Source of the DNA: Gliomastix tumulicola
Lineage: Eukaryota > Ascomycota > Sordariomycetes > Hypocreales > Bionectriaceae
DNA length: 64,000 nt
Direction: 5' to 3'
NCBI GenBank assembly: GCA_001599755.1
Contig: BCHX01000007.1
Coordinates: 3,038,001-3,102,000 of the forward strand
The notes beneath the pieces were generated by a model. That model did no database searches and was not told the origin of the DNA. It saw only the letters and a list, made by a program, of their open reading frames with translations. How positions within the stretch are numbered: the first letter of the stretch is position 1; each line of letters opens with the position of its first letter. This document shows positions 55,151 through 64,000 of this stretch, one piece after another. A program made the position numbers and the translations under genes.

Positions 55151-55840
55151 AGATTACTCTCATGACTCGTATGTTTCTCTACAGGTTTGCTTGAACTAGA
55201 GCTGAGAGCGGCTGATTCAGGTGGATGGGCTAATGCCGAGACTCTACTATTTTCTGCTGCTGAGGAATCTTTCACGATAAGAAGCGCCGGTACCGGGCAT
55301 CACCTGTTCTTGATGATCAATCAAGGAATACCACTCGTACAATCTAAGATATCAAACCCGTGTCGTTACCGTTAGAAGACGCCACAATCTCGGCTGCCCT
55401 CGCCTAGCGCATGAATCCCTACCTGCCAACCCTCCCGCTGGATCGATAGCGTCGGAGAGCCACTGAAAGCACGATGACACCATCGCCACTAGGATGGTGA
55501 GCGATACTGACCGCTGCGCACTGGACCCGATCGCGCCATAGGCCCCCTGTCACACGCAATATGTCTGGCAGAACATATTAAAAACCCGTGCCTCGTCCAT
55601 CAGGCACGGGTTTTGATCCCCTCACTCTCGACAGTCGGGTTTTGCGCTGGAGGGAGGGACGACGGGCGGTGGTGGCTACTGGTATGGGGGAGCTATTTAA
55701 ACGACTCGGTCCCAGTGGACAGATGGGAGGGAGGAAACATCGACAGCTCGGTCGGACACTGTATTGAGCATCTGGACTGTCCGTATTCTCTCTGCAATCT
55801 CAATTATACTCTATTCCCGTTGCAGATATCTTCCTTCACC
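55151..55840. promoter_or_regulatory. Promoter region of Dal5-type MFS transporter
   Basis: No gene is present. A perfect hairpin lies at 55581, and a TATA-like CTATTTAAAC at 55692-55701 is about 140 bp before the start. Confidence 0.5.
55581..55614. promoter_or_regulatory. 13-bp perfect inverted repeat AAAACCCGTGCCT / AGGCACGGGTTTT
   Basis: Arms at 55581-55593 and 55602-55614 with an eight-base spacer. The arm repeats the AACCCGTGCCT element of the P450/dipeptidase promoter. Confidence 0.65.
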
Positions 55841-57476
55841 ATGTCCGACAGTGGTCGTGACGAGAAGAATCCGTCCAAGACGGACGTGGGAGATGTTGCT
55901 CTGCAAGATGCCGCCACCGTCGAGGCCGCCAACCCGACAGATCCTGCTCTGGTCCGTCGTCTCCTGAGGAAGATCGACCTGCTCGTCATGCCCGGTCTCT
56001 GTCTCGCGTACTTCACCAACGTCCTCGACAGGAGCAACCTGGGCAACGCAAAGACGGACACCATCGAGAAGGACCTCAAGCTGGGGCCCAACGAGTTTTC
56101 CACCCTCCTCATCGTCTTCTACATCCCGTACGCGCTGTTCAACATCCCTTGGTCGCTGCTCTCCAAGAAGTATAATCCTGCTATTGTTATTCCGACTGCT
56201 GTCTGTCTCTGGGGTGTCGTGACGATCGCGTCCATTGCGTCGAAGAATGCAGGCCATCTGATGGCTTGCCGTTTCTTCGTCGGCGCCATCGAAGCATCGT
56301 GAGTGCACTTTTCATTCTATCTCTTGCGCTTGGCACCTTACGAATTGGATGGTTAACTCTGTGGATGCAGATACAAGCCCTGTGAGGTTTTCTATCTGAG
56401 CCTGTTCTATACTCGAAAGGAGATGAGCTTCCGCGTCGGCTTGGTCGGTCAAATGGGATTCATCGCGGGTGCCGTCTCGGGACTTATCAGCTGGGGAGTC
56501 TTCCAGTGGAATGGGGCACTTTGGGTAAGAACTTTGCTTCTCATATGACGTGGAACGTAAAACTAACATGGTACGTAGGGCTGGCAATATCTCTTCATCA
56601 TTGAGGGAGCCATGACTGTGGTCGTGGCTGCATGGCTGTACACCTGGGCGCCCCGTAGTCCTCAGAAATGCCGCTGGTTCAATGAAGATGAGAAGCATCT
56701 CGCCCAGGCACGTTTGGAGCTCGACTCCCAGGATCAGGACAAGCAGTTCCGGTGGAACGATGCGATCGACCAGCTGAAGATGTGGCAGACCTGGGTGTTT
56801 GCCCTTATGGCGTTGTTCTACGGTGTTGGTGTCGCCAGCAGTTCCAACTTCCTTCCCGTAAGTGACCACTGTTGCGAGGAAATTCACCCGAATATGGCAT
56901 TTCTAACATCCACAGACAATGACCAAACGCCTCACCAAGGACACCGTCCAAGCGAACCTCTACACTGTCGGGCCAAATCTGGTCGCATCAGCTGTCCAGC
57001 TGACCATCACCTGGCTCTCAGACAAACACCAGCAGCGAGCCTATTACTCCTGCGGTAGTGTCATCATCTCCATCCTCGGCTGGATCCTTCTTGGAACGCT
57101 CGACCTTGTCAAGAGCCCCAAGGTCGGCTACTTCCTGACCTACCTCGTCCCCTGCACGACCTTTATCCCCAGCAACTTGGTACCCGTCTGGCTGGCCTCT
57201 AACACTCCGACCACGACCGGACGCGCCGTGTCTCTCGGCCTCAACTACACGCTCATGAACCTCGCGGGAATCATCTCTTCCGTGTCATTCCGCGACCAAG
57301 AGGCCCCTGTGCACAAAACGGCGTTGGTGCTTGCGGGTGCGACGCAGGCTGGCTTTGCGGTGACGGCTTATGCTATGAGGGTCTACTATGCGCGGATGAA
57401 CAAGAAGCTTGACGAGGGCGTCATTCCTCACGCGCCGGGCATGGCTAAGCGCCCTAGCTATCGATTTGCTGTCTAG
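55841..57476 (+). CDS. MFS transporter, Dal5/allantoate-type anion:cation symporter family
   Basis: Transporter of 483 residues. Exons: 55841-56298, 56371-56524, 56579-56857, 56916-57476. The N-terminus is acidic and hydrophilic, then KIDLLVMPGLCLAYFTNVLDRSNLGNAK marks helix 1 and its following loop, a family signature. Joins restore GAIEAS/YKPCEVFYLSLFYTRKEM, ALW/GWQYLFIIEGAMT and NFLP/TMTKRLTKD. Helices in the last exon are clear (LGWILLGTLDLV, TGRAVSLGLNYTLMNLAG). Family members carry nicotinate, pantothenate, allantoate and other organic anions. It lies downstream of the dipeptidase on the same strand. Its promoter shares the AACCCGTGCCT element with the P450/dipeptidase promoter. It is a distant relative of the transporter at 1-1126. 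Confidence 0.93.
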
Positions 57477-58197
57477 GTACGGGAGGCAGTGGCGATGGAA
57501 CAAACTCGTTTCTGATGGGGCTTCCTGCGGCTCAACTGAAAATGTTATGTTTAAACGGGTGTTGTCGTCTCCCCTGTGACTTGTGCCCCTGGGTATAATC
57601 GCTTTGTGGAGAATGCAAAGTCAGAGAAGCTCAGCAGCGCTGTCGCCAAGAGTCTTACGGAGGCTGTAAGAAAGCACGCCTTTACGGACAAATGACATAT
57701 AAGCTTTCTGTGCCTGTGCCTGAGATTTTCCCCGACACAAGCCGCTAAGTGCTGACTGCTAAGCGTGGATCATTGTCGTTAGGGGTCTTACACATGGAGC
57801 TTATTCTCACTACGACCGTCACCTGAAGCGAGCAGGGCGACCGCTGCGCCGTATATGAAGCCTGGGCTCTTTTTTTTGTCATCTTATCTCATGAGAACAA
57901 CCTTGTTACTATCTTTGGTACCGCTACAAACGTAACCTAATGCAAGTGAATCAAGTGCTATGGCAACCACCCGCCGTATCTTATGGGCGGTGCCTCTGTG
58001 ATTGACGATCGAACGATGAGTAGCATTCGCAAACTATCCCGAAAACCATTCCTCCTTCAACCTTGCTGGGTCGTCCTCGTAGTTGCGGTGAGCCATAGAT
58101 GGCGGATTGGCCGGCGTAGTGTGCCGTTGCGAGGAGGAGTGCTGTCGCAGCATCGGAAACAGGCATCTTCCTCAACACCACATACCCTCCCAAGTAT
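57477..58197. other. Convergent 3'-3' intergenic region
   Basis: No gene is present. A repeat of TGCCTG followed by AG (TGCCTGTGCCTGAG) lies at about 57711-57724. Confidence 0.4.
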
Positions 58198-58551
58198 TCA
58201 TTTACCGGTCTTGTAAGTGACCTTCTGTTGCTCTGTATATGTAACGAAGCCTTGAGGAGTGACTCGCGTGGTTTGTGCGGTCCTGGTGGTAGTGACAGAG
58301 ACGTGTGAAGAGTGCCCAGACCGGGGGGTCGGATGGGTGGTTGGTACGTTGGCGCTCCAACGTTGGACTTGCTGGTTGTTGTTGTTGCAGCTGTTGCTGC
58401 CGCTTGAGCGGCTAGATCCGGATCGTGAACCGCCTGAGGAGTGCGAGGAGCTCCCCGAGCGGGTGGACCTATTAGAGGCCGACTCGCTTGGCCTCACGGT
58501 GCTGCCTGAGCGGACGGATCGAGAGGAGCTGCGTGAACCTGATGAAGGCAT
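58198..58551 (-). CDS. Hypothetical Ser/Arg-rich protein
   Basis: Open frame of 117 codons from ATG 58551; an in-frame ATG at 58758 would give 186 residues. The first part is Ser, Arg and Gly rich (MPSSGSRSSSRS, SGGSRSGSSRSSGS), then a short Asn run, and the end (FVTYTEQQKVTYKTGK) is less biased. I do not recognise a family. It is probably disordered. Low-complexity composition can create false frames, so the gene is uncertain. It has no close neighbour on the minus strand. Confidence 0.4.
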   Translation of the reverse strand: MPSSGSRSSSRSVRSGSTVRPSESASNRSTRSGSSSHSSGGSRSGSSRSSGSNSCNNNNQQVQRWSANVPTTHPTPRSGHSSHVSVTTTRTAQTTRVTPQGFVTYTEQQKVTYKTGK

Positions 58552-60675
58552 CTTTAGATAGATAGGCCGCGAAGGACGCTGAAAGTATTTTGGGGTCTTG
58601 GTCAATAAGGTGTGTTTCTTGCATGATGCTTTAGATTTGGATGGCAGGCTGTGGTGGTGTTTTAATACTTTCTCGTCGGAAGCGAAACTGCGTGACTGGA
58701 AGGCCGTCTGGGTGGCGTGGTTCGCAAAGGCGGAGAGAGAGCATGTACGAGCTACCAACTTGAAGGTTCAATTGTTCAATTGGGTATTTCCCTAATGAGA
58801 CCGACCGCGACCTACATAAACTACCGATACCTGCATGGCCACCGAGACTTGCAAGATGACTGAGTCTTCCATAATAGTCGAGAGTTGTGGAGTATTGATT
58901 GAAAAAGCTGTAATGAGGGCGGCCGCTCCTCTTCATGTGCACAAAGGCGGTTCAATCGGCACCTTTACTGCGTGACTTTTACACCTAGGGATTCTTCGGC
59001 GTTGCACAAAGTCCCTTGAGATGGTTGCCTGACGGGTTGCCTTGCATGGTGGCTGGCACTAGCTTAAGCACCCCCAATCCCATCAGCCAATGGACTTCGT
59101 AGACGGACCGCCCTCAGAAACAGGTTTTTTAAGAGCTACGGCAGAATACGTTCGGTGAGATACGCACGTAACGTTGCAACGCCCTGAATATCAGTGGCGA
59201 AATATCCCATCTCCGTCATGCTGTTCGTTGCTCCATCGATAATCTCACGTGCCTGAGAATCGCAAGCCGTGTTCGTTAAATCGCAGCTTGTCGGTTCGGG
59301 TAGGCTTCATGATACACAAGTACACCGTCATCTTGCGCAAGAGTGTTTGGAAGTGTGTAGGTACGCGCGTGGCTCGCATCGTTGAGGGCCTCCCTGGGGA
59401 CTCAATCTGCCGTGTCTCAGTAGTTTAGCACTTCTGCCGCCAACCGGTTATCGTCAACCTTGTCAGGAAGTGGCCAATCGAGAACACTTTTGCCCCCGGA
59501 TGAGAGTCGGTGCTTCTTCTTGCCTACGTCTGCGCGAATTGGGCACGCGGGGGGGGGGGGGGGGACATTGGTCTAGTCCTACGAGTTACCTTACCATCCA
59601 CGATAATGCACTTGCTGACACACTCCGGGCGACGCTCCCTTTAGAGGTTAGTACACCGCCACTTAGTTCGATCTTTTCGCACAGAGCCCTTATTCAAGGC
59701 CACTGTGCAGTTCTCTGTGCCGTGTCGGATCTTGGCGAGTTGACGTGTCAAGGCCCGACAGGCTTTTGCCTCCGGCGGCCGACATCGGCGTAGCACTTTG
59801 AATCCTCCTCTGACAGTGAGAAATTGTTGCGATGGGCTGACTCTCGACCCCGTGGGGATGACGGCGACCTGTCTGTCAGCACTGAGCTACATGAATGGGC
59901 CCCGGTGAGCCGGCAATGGTTACCCTAGTCCTGAATATTTGCATATGTCAAGGCTGCACGCTGGGAACTGTGACTCACTCAACTGCAGCTAGCTAAGAAA
60001 ACTGGCACATTGTGGCCAAACACATCACATCATGTACATCTTGGCTATCACATCACTGTCTGAAAGTCCCTCCTCCGATGTGACCGGAGTCACGGCATGA
60101 GAGGTCAAGCAATCGCCATTTCTCCCCCCCCGGTCTCGTCGCAGACGAGGACACCCAATTTCCACTCGATCGTGACCTTGCTGTGTAATACTGCTGGGTA
60201 TGGAGTAGTCTTAAGATAATTACACCTTGTCGGTGAAATAAACACAGCATACATGGACTGAGTTGCTATTTTCAGGTACGAAAGCGATTTGTATCTGGGT
60301 AAACCCATCAGGACATGTGACCTTGTTATAACATTCTAGTTTCGCGCTCCCTTGGAGGGGAAGCGTGTCCCTCGCCGCCTGGCGTTCGACCATACCCAAT
60401 GCCCAGCGAGTCTCAGCAGGTTCATGTTCCTGTCACAGACCCACAGCCTGCAGGCAGTGGCCGATGCGGCCAAGTTGCGGCAAGTCGAGACCACGGCGGA
60501 AGTCTGACATGCAGGCCTCCGCCTTGATATGTGAGCCCCATTCTCCTTTAGGCTCGATGGCAGCGTGTAAGTCTGTCAGTCATTCATCGATGGAATTGGG
60601 AGGTGCTAACGTGAGGTGTATTTGTCTTCTCTCGGCCGGGTTCTCCATCCATCCATCCATCCATCCATCCATCCA
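58552..60675. other. Gene-poor region (2.1 kb) with simple repeats
   Basis: No gene is supported. It contains a run of 16 G at 59549-59564, a CGTGCCTGAG element at 59249 like those in the P450 promoter, and an eight-copy CCAT repeat at its right end. Confidence 0.4.
59549..59564 (+). repeat. Poly-G run, 16 bases
   Basis: A run of 16 consecutive G residues. It may be prone to length errors in sequencing. Confidence 0.8.
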
Positions 60676-60676
60676 T
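60645..60676 (+). repeat. Simple repeat (CCAT)8
   Basis: Eight copies end at the first base of the reverse-strand stop codon of the DOMON-b561 gene (60676-60678), so the array lies in its 3' untranslated region. Confidence 0.9.
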
Positions 60677-62004
60677 CAACTGCTGCCAACCTCGCCTGAT
60701 GCCGTCTTATCCATGACAAGGGACTGACTCCTCCGCTTGGCCCGGAGAGCGCCGAAGAGAGCTGATACAAAGTACGCCGCCATCATGACGCCGGCCACGA
60801 CACAGTAAGCAATCATGTATGCGCCTCCGTTCGTCTTCCCAGACATCTCCAGCCCAAGACCGCCATTGACGATTCCAATTACCAGAAGAGCTCGGCCATA
60901 CCACACATGAATGTGACTCATGGGTCCGCGTTTCTGGTGCTTAGTGAAGTGCCGGTGGTGTAGCCAGCCAAACACAGGCTGCAGGCCGAGGAGCGCCATG
61001 ACGACGACGCCAAGAAGAGGATGCGTCCTCCAGAGCTAGCCATCTTGGGTCAGCTCTTTCTCGCTCTCTTCCTTCTTCCTTTAAGATAAAGATATCGGAC
61101 TTACGTAACCGTCATGTTCAGCATACATGTACCCCAGCGCGAACCCAGCCCACATGAGGAGGAATGCTATGATCTGGAAGCTGGCATGGACCAGCCAATT
61201 GCCAAGTAAAGGCATGAGCAGAGCCCCCAGGGGGTAGAGTCCGACGAAGACGATGGTCATGATGACTCCATGCGCGAGCAGAATGCTGTCGTAGTCAGTG
61301 CCACTGCCTCCCCCCGTGGCGTCACTCTCAGGCTCGTTTTGGACGGTGCCTCCGTCGGTGCTGTTACCGAATGGGTCGCTTTCTGATGCTACCAGGGCCC
61401 CAGCAAAATCGATCTGCAGCTCTGCCTCTCCATTGTGTATCGTGATCGTCTCGGCTGGGTCGGCCGAGTTCAGGGCCTCACCAGACTGCCATGCGGCAAT
61501 CCAGTCGTTGGTGCCAGCTAGATCGAGCCTGTTGGCGCAATCACCACAGCGCACGTTGGCAACCATGTAGCCCTCGTCCGTCATCACACCTGAGCCTGCC
61601 AGGAGCTCGACGTCCGTCCTCTCGACGTGCTCGGGCATGACCTCGCCGACGCCATCCCTGGTGCTCAGGGTGACGTTGCCGGTCCCGTCCTGGTATATGA
61701 TGAAGATGTCGGCGCCCGTCATGCCTGAGCCGATGCCTAGGCCAACCCATGTGTACGTGTCGGGTGCTTTGAGCTGGAAGTAGATGTTGCCGGAGCCGGA
61801 GCTTGCTGCTGCCTCTGGAATGGCCCATTGGAAGCTGATGTCGTTGGAGGCACCTGCGGTGTGTGTTGTCTGTGCTAATGAGGGCGTTACGAGGCCTAAT
61901 GAGATGGGTTGATTAGATACAGCGCAATGATTCGGGACGCCGCTGGGGCACTCACTGGACATCAAGGCTCCGGCCCCTAGCAATGTCTGGCGAGAGAGAT
62001 GCAT
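60676..62004 (-). CDS. Secreted DOMON (cellobiose-dehydrogenase-type cytochrome) fused to cytochrome b561 domain
   Basis: Predicted transmembrane electron-transfer protein of 399 residues. Exons: 62004-61956, 61895-61105, 61035-60676. The first intron lies in the signal peptide, and splicing restores MHLSRQTLLGAGALMS/SLVTPSLAQ. The DOMON domain (about residues 30-220) has ISFQWAIPEAA, YTWVGLGIGSGMTGADIFIIY with a possible haem Met, and the candidate haem His in ITIHNGEA. A Gly/Ser/Asp linker follows, then four to five helices of the b561/ferric reductase type with histidines in LLAHGVIMTIVF, VHASFQI and HHRHFTKHQKRG, and HIHVWYGR. A Ser-rich hydrophilic tail ends the protein. Such proteins move electrons across the membrane to extracellular acceptors such as iron or oxidases. 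Confidence 0.92.
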
Positions 62005-64000
62005 CGCGGTGCTTGGTCTTTCTCTGTCAACTGGCAGGTCACTTCGATATAGTTCTGGGAGGGCTATCAAAGGATGAGAAATGCACACAGTGTCGTGTCA
62101 GTATATATATACATTTTCATGGTTTACAGGGCATCCTGAATTAGACGGCGAACATGTGGCCGCGTCATGCTATCATTCTCTCTGACAGCAACGGTCTGCC
62201 GTTAGTGCACACGGTTGAGGCCTCTCGGGCTCCCACATCCCTCTCGGTACTTGATCTCGATTGCCGGCTAGTGGGCGCCCACGAGCAAGTTTCCCCAAAA
62301 GAGGAAGATATCCGCGGTTGGTGCGTACGCAGCGTTACGTAGCGCCGGCACAGCCACTGTCAGGAACCTTCCACAGCCTATCAGGTTACATATCTGGGCG
62401 CAATTCAGATCCAGCAGACCCATCACCCCGGTCGAACGGGGAGGCAGCCCATGGCTGTGGTCGAGGGAAATTGGGCATGAAACGCCCCGTCGTTACGTCC
62501 CGGCCAAAAATAAGCTTTGTCAGTGGAGGGGAAGAGGCCGGGGAGATAAGCTTCTTTTTTGACGTGCAATCCTATTCAGCGGACCAATAGCGAGAGGGCG
62601 CTTACTACGTGAGGGCGAGGCCTCATCTACCAACCGTGACGTACGCGAGAACCACGCATACGGTACCATGAGTGAATGTCCCTCTTGGCTAACATCTGGG
62701 AAAATACGCTGAGGATCCTTTCTAGTCTCTGGATATTGAAGGAGCCAAGGGTCTGCTCGAATCAACGATCTTGCTGGGGGCCCGTTGGCAGCATCGTGTC
62801 TTGCCAACGACACAGACTGATGCCCCACGCTTGACGTGATGCTTGACTACCTTAGTGACTTGGCCTACGCTGGAGGCGTCTGTCTGCTGCGTAATTGCAC
62901 GAGCCTAAGTGGATTGAAACCCAGCGGAGTCCGGCTGTTGTACCCCGTCATGGTCGACAAGTCCAGGGTCTCGATCGTTTCAAGCCAAGTCGATTTCGTG
63001 TTCTGGGGTGGCTGAGCTGCGCCAAAGGAGCCTGCAGAACTGGACTGGACCCAGCGACGATCACCAGGTGGGGAGATGTTTGGACCTACTGTCACCAGTG
63101 ATGATGACAACGAGTGGCCTTCGGCTCGTGCATTGCATAGCCGTGTCTCATAGCCGGTTGGACTGGCTTGGTGCACCACAATAGTATCTGTTTTATCGCA
63201 ATGGACGCAGGTCCAGTCATGGGAAGATTGGAGCATGGATGGTGGATTTTCGCATTCGTATCATGGCGGATGGTGGCGCTCCAGGGGCACTGGTACGCTT
63301 GTTCGCGTGGTGCTCTGCTTCCCTCATCCTTTTATAATCCCTCGATAGTGATTCGTCACTGAGCAGAAGATTTGGCATTGATGGAAACTGGTGCCAAGAT
63401 TGTGAGCGCAACAATCCATTCGATGGTCATCATGAATAGGGGTTATTTGCTACACTTGGGATAGCTCACGGAATGCAACTACGACAGTTTTGTCTGCATC
63501 TCCTAGAAGTCTACCCTCTTTGCCACCTGTTTGTTATTCCCCCCTCGCTTAGGGCTGTGTAGCAGGCTACCTTAACGCTCCGTCTCTCTAAATATTCGAC
63601 ATCCTATCTGCAGCTCATCTGGTAGTTCGTTTCGTGTCGATGGGCTACGCCATTCCAAGATAGATTGGTACATCACTACAGGATGTCGTTCATTCATGTC
63701 CCGTGCTGCTTGTCGCTTGGGCCTGTAATCTTACAGTCGCAAGGTCAGGTACTGATGCACATATTTTACCATGGGATACCAGACACTTCTGTACCACCAG
63801 ACTTACTCACTGTCCTGACTTCTCAAAGAAATTCTGCAAGCCTTCGGACTTGGCTGCCCTACTACTAGTTCTCCGGCGTAACATGCGACTGCTGAGACAA
63901 CACCACGCTCCGTTCTCTACCAAGCCAGTCCCATCTGTCGACAGTCAGACATTATCATACTTTGACTGCAATAGGGCATCCTCGGCGACTTGCCTTGGAG
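62005..64000. other. Gene-poor right end of window (2.0 kb)
   Basis: No gene is supported. A minus-strand frame at 62865-63236 has no recognisable features. A palindromic TATA element lies at 62101. Confidence 0.4.
62101..62112 (-). promoter_or_regulatory. TATA element GTATATATATAC
   Basis: A self-complementary TATA run 97 bp before the DOMON-b561 start, on the minus strand. Confidence 0.45.

Noticed and set aside
62865..63236. 123-codon minus-strand frame near the right end
   Set aside because: No recognisable features; likely random.

Overview
This window comes from a filamentous ascomycete fungus (Pezizomycotina). The genes are split by short GT-AG introns of about 50-110 nt. Protein families are typically fungal: Zn2Cys6 regulators, a HET-domain protein, Dal5-type and sugar MFS transporters, a cellobiose-dehydrogenase-type cytochrome and a fungal phospholipase A2. 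I resolved 27 genes, one of them cut by the left edge and one a low-confidence hypothetical. For every multi-exon gene the exon model was built from the sequence and keeps the reading frame across all junctions. The species cannot be named from this sequence alone.

Left part (about 1-32.6 kb): this looks like a catabolic gene cluster. In order it holds an organic-anion MFS transporter (cut by the edge), Zn2Cys6 regulator A, a cyclase-family metal hydrolase, an SDR, a succinate-semialdehyde-type aldehyde dehydrogenase, a tartrate/malate-type decarboxylating dehydrogenase, a dihydroxyacetone-synthase-like transketolase, a Gfo/Idh/MocA oxidoreductase, a second SDR, a zinc polyol dehydrogenase, a Baeyer-Villiger-type flavin monooxygenase, an aldo-keto reductase and Zn2Cys6 regulator B. 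A 6-phosphofructo-2-kinase with a degenerate phosphatase half and a sugar transporter follow. Regulators A and B are paralogues with the same eight-exon structure, and they bracket the enzymes. Nearly every promoter from 1 to 33 kb carries a dyad of the form CGGR-N8-YCCG (CGG-N10-CCG), often extended to TCGG...CCGA. I read this as the binding site of one or both regulators and as the glue of a regulon. The most economical reading is uptake of a sugar, cyclitol or sugar acid, serial oxidation of hydroxyls, ring opening or C-C cleavage, and delivery to central metabolism. The substrate is unknown.

Middle and right part (34-64 kb): a HET/coiled-coil/ankyrin protein (34.4-37.1 kb) ends the first region. 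Next come a 2-oxoglutarate/Fe(II) oxygenase, a MITE-like 197-bp inverted-repeat element, a zinc-less MDR oxidoreductase, a monocarboxylate-type MFS transporter, a secreted phospholipase A2, an FMN 2-hydroxyacid dehydrogenase, a mitochondrial Rieske/AIF-type flavoprotein, a CYP504-like P450, a membrane dipeptidase, a second Dal5-type MFS transporter, a small Ser/Arg-rich protein and a DOMON-cytochrome b561 protein. The P450/dipeptidase divergent promoter and the following MFS promoter share inverted AACCCGTGCCT/TGCCTGAG elements, which suggests joint control of those three genes. Long stretches at 58.6-60.7 kb and 62.0-64.0 kb hold no gene that I can support.
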